From NCBI GenBank assembly GCA_030598165.1, contig JAUVQL010000108.1, positions 1 through 5,030 on the forward strand: a stretch of DNA of 5,030 nucleotides, in the 5' to 3' direction. Source of the DNA: Acidobacteriota bacterium. GTDB taxonomy: Bacteria > Acidobacteriota > Vicinamibacteria > Marinacidobacterales > SMYC01. Position numbers and translations under genes: made by a program. Shown here one piece after another: positions 1-5,030 of this stretch (the stretch's first letter is position 1; every line of letters begins with the position of its first letter). The notes under the pieces are model-generated. The model made no database searches and had not been told where the DNA came from. It was given only the letters and a program-made list of their open reading frames with translations.

Positions 1-265
1 ATTCGTCCAATATCTCGATCGTCTCTCGGATGCGTTCCTTCGTATCTTTGCCGCCGTCTATAGCTAGCGCGATCGCGCTCACCAATGGTTCCGTCGATTC
101 CTTGAGCACTGCCGCGGCCAGCCGCTCCTTGTCCACGAACAATGCTCTCACCACTCCCGGGCTCACCCGCGCGCTCTCAGCGATGGACTCGACGGAGGAC
201 CCATTCAGACCTATCGCGGAGAACTCGTCGAGAGCAGCGTCCAATATCTTCTTTCTTTCTTCCAT
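1..265 (-). CDS. TetR/AcrR-family transcriptional regulator, N-terminal part (runs off left edge)
   Basis: This is the DNA-binding half of a one-component repressor; only the first 88 residues lie in the window. The ATG at 265-263 is preceded on the minus strand by GGGGAA (complement of 271-276), five bases away. Residues 4-20 form the first helix (KKILDAALDEFSAIGL). Residues 24-43 form the helix-turn-helix (SVESIAESARVSPGVVRALF), followed by DKERL at 45-49, the usual TetR 'K-E-x-L' segment. The family consensus 'AGVSxGxxYxYF' appears here as 'ARVSPGVVRALF', so the usual recognition-helix tyrosines are missing. TetR proteins are normally about 190-220 residues, with a C-terminal ligand-binding and dimerisation domain, which lies outside the window. 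The ligand therefore cannot be inferred. The gene is divergent from the exported protein at 449-829, which makes self-regulation and control of that neighbour plausible, but this is inference. The family call is strong and the target unknown. Confidence 0.85.
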   Translation of the reverse strand, partial: MEERKKILDAALDEFSAIGLNGSSVESIAESARVSPGVVRALFVDKERLAAAVLKESTEPLVSAIALAIDGGKDTKERIRETIEILDE

Positions 266-283
266 CTAACTTCCCCTGTAGGT

Positions 284-299
284 GTCTGAGCAGTCAGGC
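284..299. promoter_or_regulatory. Candidate operator: imperfect inverted repeat upstream of the TetR gene
   Basis: GTCTGA, a four-base spacer (GCAG), then TCAGGC form an inverted repeat with 5 of 6 matching positions. It ends 19 bases before the regulator's start codon. CAGTCA-like units recur just beside it (CAGTCA at 291-296 and again at 299-304), so the stretch has both dyad and direct-repeat character. TetR proteins often bind dyads near their own start, so this is the best operator candidate in the gap. The arms are short, and chance cannot be excluded. Confidence 0.3.
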
Positions 300-338
300 A
301 GTCAATCAGCCAAGCAGGCATTAGTTTACTTCATCTAG

Positions 339-368
339 TTGTTTCTCAAATGGAAGTCGGGGTACAAT
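339..368 (+). promoter_or_regulatory. Candidate sigma-70-type promoter for the exported protein gene
   Basis: TTGTTT (339-344) and TACAAT (363-368) are separated by 18 bases. The -10 box matches the consensus at five of six positions and the -35 box at three of six. The predicted transcript would start near 375 and leave a leader of roughly 75 bases before the ATG at 449. This is a consensus match only. Confidence 0.35.
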
Positions 369-448
369 TTTCCCCAGAGGGCGCTATCCAGTTTTATATT
401 TGGTAGTTCGATCCCTTGAGGCCAAGATATAGCGCCAAGGAGGGCCCC

Positions 449-829
449 ATGAGCTACACCAGCTCCATCCTGCTCCTCATGCTTGTGTTCATTATTCCAG
501 TTCATGCAACGGAGCAAACTGAGGCTGAGGAATTCTTGGTCACACCGATGTCAGAGGCCATAACAGTCCAGACGAAGTGCGGGAAGTACTTTGGGTACAA
601 CACTTATCCTGGTGTCGCCGAGAAGTGCATTTCGTTCAATTACGAGAGTGGTACGGCCGTCTATATAAGGACGGTTGCCATATCCACGCTGAAGCTGACA
701 ATCGACAACAGCCTCGAAGATCCCATGGTGAAATTCAAGTCGCAGGATGAGATTCTCCTTCGCATCCCACAAGAGCTTTATGACGCGGAAAAGGAATGCA
801 TGCCGGAGCTCGAGAAGAAAGAGAAATAG
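449..829 (+). CDS. Small exported protein of unknown function with three cysteines
   Basis: I do not recognise this 126-residue protein. The ATG at 449 is preferred over an in-frame start at 416 because AAGGAGG (437-443) lies five bases before it and because the protein then begins with a clean signal peptide. Residues 7-18 are hydrophobic (ILLLMLVFIIPV) and end in VHA (18-20), a good signal peptidase I site before Thr21. The mature part is about 106 residues. It has an acidic start (TEQTEAEEF), a middle rich in alternating beta-type residues (AVYIRTVAISTLKLTI, 70-85) and a charged tail (ELEKKEK). Cysteines are at mature positions 44, 60 and 117; the first two could form a disulfide in the periplasm. 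The gene stands alone, divergent from the TetR gene and convergent with the tRNA. Export is well supported and the function is unknown. Confidence 0.75.
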   Translation: MSYTSSILLLMLVFIIPVHATEQTEAEEFLVTPMSEAITVQTKCGKYFGYNTYPGVAEKCISFNYESGTAVYIRTVAISTLKLTIDNSLEDPMVKFKSQDEILLRIPQELYDAEKECMPELEKKEK

Positions 830-882
830 CCTCCGCAAAATCGGCGAGAGTATCGGCAAAGGACTGAATTGACTACAGTGTT

Positions 883-912
883 GGGTGCCCGGCACCTAGC
901 GGAGGGCACTCC
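883..912. repeat. GC-rich inverted repeats between the exported protein gene and the tRNA
   Basis: GGTGCCCGGCACC (884-896) is a perfect 13-base palindrome. GTGCCC within it (885-890) can instead pair with GGGCAC (904-909), and GGAG (901-904) can pair with CTCC (909-912), so two or more alternative hairpins are possible. The block lies 55-83 bases after the stop of the upstream gene and 28 bases beyond the tRNA 3' end. It could therefore slow or end transcription from either side. No T-run follows on either strand, so it is not a classic intrinsic terminator. Confidence 0.35.
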
Positions 913-939
913 CACCCTATTAACGAAGACCTAAAACGT

Positions 940-1016
940 TGGTAGCGGGGGGCAGACTTGAACTGCCGACCTATGGGTTATGAGTCCATCGCTCTAACCA
1001 CCTGAGCTACCCCGCC
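940..1016 (-). tRNA. tRNA-Met, elongator type, anticodon CAT, CCA encoded
   Basis: Read on the minus strand, this 77-base gene folds as a complete cloverleaf. The acceptor stem pairs GGCGGGG (1-7) with CCCCGCT (66-72), with a G1-U72 wobble at the end. T8 and A9 follow, then the D stem GCTC/GAGC. The anticodon loop is CTCATAA with anticodon CAT. The variable region is AGGTC. The T stem is GGCAG/CTGCC around TTCAAGT. The gene ends in A73 plus an encoded CCA (942-940). In the anticodon stem (ATGGA/CCCAT), four pairs form and the pair next to the loop is an A31-C39 mismatch. It lacks the three G-C anticodon-stem pairs and the C1-A72 mismatch of initiator tRNA, so it is not an initiator. A CAT anticodon also occurs in tRNA-Ile2, where C34 is changed to lysidine. 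That remains possible, but Met is the simpler call. Confidence 0.92.
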
Positions 1017-1072
1017 ACCGGCGTAGCAGCCTCATATCTTCGTATCTTGTGGAAAAAAAATCAAATTGGTCT

Positions 1073-1100
1073 TTGCTTCGACCGTAAGTGCCTCTATCAA
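1073..1100 (+). promoter_or_regulatory. Candidate promoter for the glycosyltransferase operon
   Basis: TTGCTT (1073-1078) and TATCAA (1095-1100) are 16 bases apart, each matching the sigma-70 consensus only partly. Transcription would begin near 1107. That would rule out the in-frame GTG at 1088 as start of the next gene and fits the ATG at 1151 or 1133. It lies between the divergent tRNA and the GT4 gene, where a promoter is needed. The match is weak. Confidence 0.25.
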
Positions 1101-1150
1101 ATCCACTAAGAGGGGCATCGGGCCGGTTCCTCATGCTATCATCGCGCGGA

Positions 1151-2290
1151 ATGACGTCCGTGACGATTGGACTCGACTACCGACCCGCTTTGTCGCGTAT
1201 GACGGGCGTGGGACGCTACGTTTCCGGACTCGCGGGAGCTCTGTCCCGGATCGACACCGAGAACGAGTACATCCTTTTTTCCAGTTCTCTTCGGGAGCGG
1301 GCCAGCATAGAAAATTTTCCAAATAATTTTAGGCTCGTGGATCAAAGGGTTCCGGTCCGGGTTCTCAACTGGGCTTGGCACCGTCTAGGATGGCCGTCTC
1401 TCGATTCATTGGTCGGCCGTGAGTTGGACATCACTCACTCCCCCCACCCACTCATCCTTCCCTCTCGCCGGAGTCGAACGGTGGTAACCATCCACGACTT
1501 GTTTTTCTACCGCCATCCAGAGCTCACTGGAGCAGAGATCCGACGAGACTACGCACCTCTGGTCCGAAAACACGCTGCACGCGCCGACGCGGTGATAACG
1601 GTTTCTGAAGCCACGGCAGTGGATGTGGAAAACGAGCTCGGGGTTCGCCGCGATCGCATCAATGTCATTCACAACGGACTCGATTTGGAAAAACTTTCTC
1701 CCCAACCGCGGGCCGAGAGCGGGATTACCCTGAGGTACGACCTCCCTGAGCGTTTTCTGCTCTTTGTCGGAACCATTGAGCCACGAAAGAATCTCTTTAA
1801 GCTTCTAGAGGCGCTCAGAATCCTCGTCGATAGGGATTGGAACGGAGTGCTTTTGATGGCAGGTGGCTCCGGACCAAAAGACCATGAATTCCAAAAAGCC
1901 GTTCACGACCTTCTTTTGGATTGTCGAGTACGGATGCTCGGCTACGTGCCGCCCTCGGATCTTTCGGCGATCTATCGACGGGCTCACGCGTTGGTGAATC
2001 CCTCTATTTGGGAGGGATTCGGACTGCCGCCTCTCGAGGCCATGGCATGTCAGGTACCCGTGGTTGTCTCGGACGTGCCCGCCCATCGGGAGGTTGCCGG
2101 TGATGCCGCGTGTTTTGTCGATCCCGAGGACCCCGTTTCCATTGCAGACGGTATCGAACAGGTTTGGAATGACGAGAGTCTACGAGAAAAGCTCATCTCA
2201 GAAGGCTCGCAAAGAGTCACCCTGTTTACGTGGGATGAAACCGCCCGAAAGACCTTGGCGCTATATCGGCAGCTGGCTGAGACGACGTGA
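1151..2290 (+). CDS. Family 4 glycosyltransferase (GT-B fold, retaining)
   Basis: The predicted enzyme moves a sugar from a nucleotide-sugar donor to a growing surface glycan, probably lipid-linked, at the cytoplasmic face of the inner membrane. From the ATG at 1151 it has 379 residues, normal for GT4. The N-terminal domain opens with TIGLDYRP (5-12) and TGVGRYV (18-24), the usual acceptor-side start. It also has VVTIHDLFF (111-119) and the linker VITVSEA (148-154). The donor domain has VIHNGLD (172-178), LLFVGTIEPRKN (203-214, with basic R212 and K213), a GG loop at 238-239 and WEGFGLPPLEAMA (287-299). That last segment carries the E-x7-E motif as E288 and E296. No membrane segment is evident. 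In-frame starts at 1088 (GTG) and 1133 (ATG) also exist. I chose 1151 because family homology begins there, although its ribosome site is weak. The stop overlaps the next gene by one base, so the two are surely co-expressed. The sugar and acceptor cannot be read from the sequence; mannosyl- or rhamnosyltransferase are common roles. Confidence 0.9.
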   Translation: MTSVTIGLDYRPALSRMTGVGRYVSGLAGALSRIDTENEYILFSSSLRERASIENFPNNFRLVDQRVPVRVLNWAWHRLGWPSLDSLVGRELDITHSPHPLILPSRRSRTVVTIHDLFFYRHPELTGAEIRRDYAPLVRKHAARADAVITVSEATAVDVENELGVRRDRINVIHNGLDLEKLSPQPRAESGITLRYDLPERFLLFVGTIEPRKNLFKLLEALRILVDRDWNGVLLMAGGSGPKDHEFQKAVHDLLLDCRVRMLGYVPPSDLSAIYRRAHALVNPSIWEGFGLPPLEAMACQVPVVVSDVPAHREVAGDAACFVDPEDPVSIADGIEQVWNDESLREKLISEGSQRVTLFTWDETARKTLALYRQLAETT

Positions 2291-3171
2291 TGGAGCTATC
2301 GGTCATCATCATCAACTATAACGCCCGTCGGCATCTCGAAAACTGCCTGGAATCGCTCTTCGAGAACACTCGTCTTCGCCCCATGGAAGTGTGGGTAGTG
2401 GACAACGCTTCCAGCGACGGCAGTGTCGAGATGTTGAGGGAGCGTTTCCCCCAAGTCCAGGTGATCGAATCGAAAGAAAATCTCGGGTTCGGGGCCGCCA
2501 ACAACGAGGCGATGCGTCGGGCCCAGGGGCGCTACAAACTGCTACTCAACAACGACACAATTGTCCGCCCGGGCGCCATCGATACCATGGTCCGCATCAT
2601 TCGCGAAAGACCCAAAGTCGGAGTACTCGGTCCTCTACTCAGGAACGAGGACGGGACCGTTCAAATCTCCTACGGTAATAGAGTGAATTTCTTCTCGGAG
2701 TTTTTGCAGAAACGGTTATCGGCACGCTATGAAGCGGGGAGCCCGAGGACTCGCAAATATGTCGAGTCAAGAAGCCGGAAAGAAGCTCAGCCGGATTGGG
2801 TGACGGGGGCCTGCATGATGCTGCAAGCGGGACTACCCGAGAAGGTTCAGTTCTTTGACGAGCGTTTTTTCATGTACTTGGAAGACGTGGATCTCTGCCA
2901 TAGGGTACGGCAGAACGGCTTTCAGGTTCTATATTCCCCCGAGGCGGAGTTCATCCACTTACGGGGGAAATCAGTGGAAACGAATTCGGAGAGGGTGACG
3001 CTCGAGTATCGTCGTAGCCAGCTTTATTTCTATTCGAAGCACTACGGCCGCACCGCAGTTGGTGTTTTGAAGGTGTACCTGTTAGGTAAAGGATCGCTGG
3101 GTTGGCTTCTTCGAGGCGCAACCCAGCGACGCTATTACCGTCGGTTCCTCGAGCTCGTGTGGAAATACTAA
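2290..3171 (+). CDS. Family 2 glycosyltransferase, WbbL-like (rhamnosyltransferase type)
   Basis: This 293-residue enzyme has the inverting GT-A fold and resembles the WbbL/RfbF group, which adds rhamnose to O-antigen, cell-wall linkers or similar glycans. SVIIINYN (4-11) starts the nucleotide-binding fold and VVDNASSDGS (36-45) carries the donor-binding Asp. ENLGFGAANNEAM (63-75) is a hallmark of this subgroup. LLNNDT (85-90) gives the D-x-D-like metal site as N87-N88-D89. WVTGACMM (170-177) and DERFFMYLEDVDLCHRVRQNGF (190-211) hold the acceptor site, with E198-D199 as the likely catalytic base region. IHLRGKS (222-228) closes the core, and a basic tail (RGATQRRYYRR) may touch the membrane. 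The ATG at 2290 shares its A with the TGA of the GT4 gene (TGATG), which implies translational coupling. An in-frame GTG at 2287 is less likely. The gene ends 17 bases from the convergent ankyrin gene. Rhamnose as the donor sugar is inferred from family resemblance. Confidence 0.9.
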   Translation: MELSVIIINYNARRHLENCLESLFENTRLRPMEVWVVDNASSDGSVEMLRERFPQVQVIESKENLGFGAANNEAMRRAQGRYKLLLNNDTIVRPGAIDTMVRIIRERPKVGVLGPLLRNEDGTVQISYGNRVNFFSEFLQKRLSARYEAGSPRTRKYVESRSRKEAQPDWVTGACMMLQAGLPEKVQFFDERFFMYLEDVDLCHRVRQNGFQVLYSPEAEFIHLRGKSVETNSERVTLEYRRSQLYFYSKHYGRTAVGVLKVYLLGKGSLGWLLRGATQRRYYRRFLELVWKY

Positions 3172-3183
3172 AAAGAGCTCGGG
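3148..3183 (+). repeat. Hairpin around the GT2 stop codon, possible weak terminator between convergent genes
   Basis: CTCGAGCTC (3148-3156) can pair with GAGCTCGGG (3175-3183), nine pairs including one G-T, around an 18-base loop that contains the GT2 stop (3169-3171). It lies at the only gap between two convergent genes, where termination is expected. The loop is long and no T-run follows, so a role as intrinsic terminator is uncertain. A second short dyad, GATAC/GTATC, lies at 3183-3200. Confidence 0.25.
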
Positions 3184-3188
3184 ATACC

Positions 3189-3767
3189 CTACTGAGTATC
3201 AGGCGGTTCGCCCTTGATTGCAGCGATTACTTCTTCGTTTCCGTTGAACTCAGCCATTTCAGTTGCAGAGCGGCCTAGCTTATTCTTCGCATTCACGTCC
3301 GCACCGGCCTCGACCAGCGCTTTCGTTGCCTCCGCCTTGTTAGCGGCCACAGCCTTCATCAAAGCCGTCCAGTCGGTGCTGTCCTTGGCGCTGATGTCCG
3401 CACCGGCTTCGAGAAGCGCCTGAATTTGGTCGGCGCTGCCATTCAAGGCCGCAAACATCAAAGCCGTCACGCCGATTTTGTCTTTTCCATTGACGTCCGC
3501 ACCAGCTTCGATTAACGCCTTGGCGATGTCCTCGTTGCCATGAAACGTCGCGTAAGCAAGGGCTGGCATTCCCATTTCGGTCGTGGCATTTGCGTTGGCT
3601 CCGTCCTGCAACAAACGCCTCACGTCCCTGGTCCCGCCGTCCTGAATAGCCTCGATGAGTTTCTCATCCTGCGTCGGCTCCGCCGTCTCCTCTGCCTCTT
3701 CTTGTGCAAAAGCAGCGGAAGCGATCAACAAGACAGCTAGTAGGGTCATGATTCGGGTTCGTAGCAT
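3189..3767 (-). CDS. Exported ankyrin-repeat protein (periplasmic)
   Basis: This 192-residue protein is built almost entirely of ankyrin repeats, a protein-binding scaffold with no catalysis of its own. The ATG (3767-3765) has a good GGAGG ribosome site about six bases upstream. An alternative start at Met7 would shorten the signal peptide. Residues 8-20 are hydrophobic and AFA (19-21) before Gln22 is a typical signal peptidase I site. An acidic linker (22-32) follows. Repeats of 33 residues then run at about 33-65, 66-98, 99-131 and 132-164, with a short capping repeat at 165-187. The middle three share the pattern 'TALM-A-A..G....A-ALIEAGADVNAKDK'; the first and last are degenerate caps. 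Periplasmic ankyrin proteins in other bacteria include AnkB of Pseudomonas, linked to catalase function, but no catalase gene is visible here. The gene is convergent with the glycosyltransferases and divergent from the amidohydrolase. The partner is unknown. Confidence 0.9.
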   Translation of the reverse strand: MLRTRIMTLLAVLLIASAAFAQEEAEETAEPTQDEKLIEAIQDGGTRDVRRLLQDGANANATTEMGMPALAYATFHGNEDIAKALIEAGADVNGKDKIGVTALMFAALNGSADQIQALLEAGADISAKDSTDWTALMKAVAANKAEATKALVEAGADVNAKNKLGRSATEMAEFNGNEEVIAAIKGEPPDTQ

Positions 3768-3834
3768 TTTTCCCTCCCGAGAAAATTACAAGATTCTACG
3801 CTTCTGGCAAAAAGCCCTTAGTATTAAACACATC

Positions 3835-3852
3835 TGCCGGCATTTTGCAAAA
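3835..3852. repeat. Two adjoining perfect palindromes upstream of the ankyrin gene
   Basis: TGCCGGCA (3835-3842) is followed directly by TTTTGCAAAA (3843-3852), both perfectly self-complementary. They lie 68-85 bases before the ankyrin start codon, a position suitable for a regulator site. Neither matches a binding site I can name with confidence. Short palindromes are common by chance, but two adjoining ones are less so. Confidence 0.3.
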
Positions 3853-4102
3853 GGCGTTCCAGCGGGGACATCTCTCTAACGGTCCTTCGGATAAGGCAAA
3901 ATCGGCCCAACCCGAGATCCGCGGAAGCACTCCTTGCGCCATATACCGCTGATTCAGTGTTATATATCTCAACACCATCAAATGTCTATCTCCTTTTTTC
4001 GGGGTTTCAAACCGTGGCATGGCGCGTCACTTCGCCCCCCCTGGAAATGTTTACATTAGATTACGGACAGCGGGCTGTGACAATATGTGTCGGTTTTGGG
4101 AC

Positions 4103-4108
4103 AGGAGG
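4103..4108 (+). promoter_or_regulatory. Ribosome binding site that fixes the amidohydrolase start
   Basis: AGGAGG is a full match to the anti-Shine-Dalgarno core, five bases before the ATG at 4114. It fixes the start so that the protein begins with its lipoprotein signal peptide. The alternative in-frame ATG at codon 14 would destroy that signal. Confidence 0.8.
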
Positions 4109-4113
4109 GAATT

Positions 4114-5030
4114 ATGACCCGACCGTTATTCTCGTTCCTTATAGTTTCGACAATGGCACTAGTGGTTTCTTGCACTCCTGCTACTGAATACGACCTCATA
4201 CTAAGAAACGGAACTATTTTCGACGGCACCGGCACGCCCGGAGTCGTCGGTGACGTAGCCATCCAGGGCGATCGCATCGCCGCCGTTGGCGACATCGGTT
4301 CCGCCCGCGGAGAGACCGAGGTCGATATCAATGGATTAGCAATATCTCCTGGTTTCATCAACATGCTGAGCTGGTCGACCGAGAGTTTGATTGCCGACGG
4401 CCGGTCTCAGGGCGAGATCCGTCAAGGTGTGACGCTGGAAGTCATGGGAGAAGGATGGTCAATGGGGCCGGTCAATGACACCATGAAACAGCTCGCCCTC
4501 GAGCAGCAAACGGACTTCAAATTCGACATCGAATGGACCACCCTCGGTGAGTATCTCGACTTTCTCGTCGAACGTGGTGTGTCGACGAATATAGCTTCCT
4601 TCGTCGGAGCCACCGGGGTGCGTATTCACGAGATTGGAGAAGAGGATCGCGCACCAACTCCGGAAGAGCTCGAGCGTATGAAAGGTCTCGTCCGACACGC
4701 CATGGAAGAAGGTGCCATGGGACTCTCGACGGCTCTCGTCTATGCGCCCGCCTTTTACGCCAAAACAGATGAGCTCATCGAGCTGGCTAAGGTTGCCTCG
4801 GAGTATGATGGCCTCTATATCTCCCACATGCGCAGCGAGGGCAGCCAACTGCTGCAGGCGCTGGACGAGTTCCTGACCATTGCACGGGAAGCCCAAATCG
4901 ACGCCGAGATTTATCACTTGAAAGCGGGAGGGAAATCCAACTGGTCAAAAATGGACCAGGTCATTGAGAAAGTGGAAGCGGCCCGAAGCGAAGGTCTTCG
5001 AATCACGGCCGATATGTACACCTATACGGC
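4114..5030 (+). CDS. D-aminoacylase/N-acyl-D-amino-acid deacylase-like amidohydrolase, lipoprotein, N-terminal part (runs off right edge)
   Basis: The first 305 residues of an amidohydrolase-superfamily protein are present; relatives are about 480-580 residues. Known members hydrolyse N-acyl-D-amino acids or related D-amino compounds. Residues 5-18 are hydrophobic and V17-V18-S19-C20 is a lipobox, so the protein is probably lipid-anchored on the periplasmic side of a membrane. The beta-sandwich domain starts at YDLILRNGTIFDGTGTPG (26-43) and returns with GDRIAAVGDIG (52-62). The barrel begins at ISPGFINMLSW (77-87). Here the family normally reads 'PGFIDxHxH', so both metal-binding histidines are absent. 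The usual G-N-C-G metal cysteine region reads GEGWSMGP (112-119), with no cysteine. Later hallmarks are kept: GAMGLSTALVYAP (200-212), YISHMRSEG (235-243), IYHLKAGG (266-273) and ADMYTY (299-304). My recollection is that an 'INMLSW' subgroup is widespread and is annotated as D-aminoacylase, so this is probably a real variant and not decay. Activity and substrate are unproven. Confidence 0.85.
   Translation, partial: MTRPLFSFLIVSTMALVVSCTPATEYDLILRNGTIFDGTGTPGVVGDVAIQGDRIAAVGDIGSARGETEVDINGLAISPGFINMLSWSTESLIADGRSQGEIRQGVTLEVMGEGWSMGPVNDTMKQLALEQQTDFKFDIEWTTLGEYLDFLVERGVSTNIASFVGATGVRIHEIGEEDRAPTPEELERMKGLVRHAMEEGAMGLSTALVYAPAFYAKTDELIELAKVASEYDGLYISHMRSEGSQLLQALDEFLTIAREAQIDAEIYHLKAGGKSNWSKMDQVIEKVEAARSEGLRITADMYTYT

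Larger units (their letters stand above)
3768..4113. other. 346-base divergent intergenic region with short palindromes, no gene seen
   Basis: This region separates the ankyrin gene (minus) from the amidohydrolase gene (plus) and must hold both promoters. Open frames here (for example 3796-4020 on the minus strand and 3957-4187 on the plus) lack ribosome sites and family motifs, so I see no gene. Visible structure includes GGC/GCC arms around five A's (3806-3816), two adjoining palindromes (3835-3852), GTGTT/AACAC around a nine-base AT-rich loop (3957-3975), and GACA/TGTC arms (4079-4091) just before the amidohydrolase ribosome site. A T-rich stretch at 4050-4063 may belong to the amidohydrolase promoter, but no well-spaced -35/-10 pair is convincing. 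TAGAAT (complement of 3793-3798) is a possible -10 for the ankyrin gene, without a good -35. Confidence 0.6.

Noticed and set aside
30..269. Plus-strand open frame of 79 codons, Ser/Ala rich
   Set aside because: It is antisense to the TetR gene, whose helix-turn-helix is clear; composition is what a shadow frame would give.
551..895. Minus-strand open frame of 114 codons
   Set aside because: It is antisense to the exported protein gene, which has a Shine-Dalgarno sequence and signal peptide; no motif is seen in the minus frame.
940..1016. tRNA 3' end as an attachment site of an integrated element
   Set aside because: No integrase, no phage or plasmid gene and no second copy of the tRNA end was seen in this window.
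1053..1060. Run of eight A's upstream of the tRNA as a terminator T-run on the minus strand
   Set aside because: No stable GC hairpin precedes it on the minus strand, and no minus-strand gene lies upstream that would need one.
3796..4020. Minus-strand open frame of 74 codons in the intergenic region
   Set aside because: No ribosome site before its ATG, no recognisable motif, and it covers the likely upstream region of the ankyrin gene.
3957..4187. Plus-strand open frame of 76 codons before the amidohydrolase
   Set aside because: It overlaps the well-supported lipoprotein start in another frame and has no ribosome site or family resemblance.
4459..4917. Minus-strand open frame of 152 codons
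   Set aside because: It is fully antisense to the amidohydrolase, which has a strong ribosome site, a lipoprotein signal and conserved motifs.

Overview
The window looks like ordinary chromosome from a Gram-negative bacterium of moderately high GC. Three proteins carry export signals: two have Sec-type signal peptides and one has a lipoprotein signal with a lipobox cysteine. The tRNA gene encodes its own CCA end. The gene mix (envelope glycosyltransferases, a periplasmic ankyrin protein, a D-aminoacylase-like lipoprotein) would suit Acidobacteriota or a similar environmental phylum. That placement is a guess from gene content; no marker gene here fixes the phylum.

Layout from left to right. 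(1) The N-terminal 88 residues of a TetR-family repressor lie on the minus strand (1-265) and run off the left edge. (2) A divergent region (266-448) holds a candidate operator and a candidate promoter. (3) A small unrecognised exported protein with three cysteines follows on the plus strand (449-829). (4) An elongator-type tRNA with a CAT anticodon lies on the minus strand (940-1016), with GC-rich inverted repeats beyond its 3' end. (5) A two-gene plus-strand operon encodes a GT4 glycosyltransferase (1151-2290) and a GT2 rhamnosyltransferase-like enzyme (2290-3171), joined by a one-base TGATG overlap. (6) A convergent exported ankyrin-repeat protein lies on the minus strand (3189-3767), with 17 bases between the two stop codons. 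(7) A 346-base divergent intergenic region (3768-4113) follows. (8) The first 305 residues of a D-aminoacylase/amidohydrolase-type lipoprotein lie on the plus strand (4114-5030) and run off the right edge.

The two glycosyltransferases probably act one after the other on a cell-surface glycan at the cytoplasmic face of the inner membrane. The exported products (small Cys protein, ankyrin protein, amidohydrolase) share a cell compartment but sit in separate transcription units, so nothing here ties them into one pathway.

I found no CRISPR array, insertion sequence, phage gene, toxin-antitoxin pair or defence system, and no convincing evidence of a new multi-gene system. The most notable point is that the amidohydrolase lacks the usual His-x-His metal motif at the expected place.
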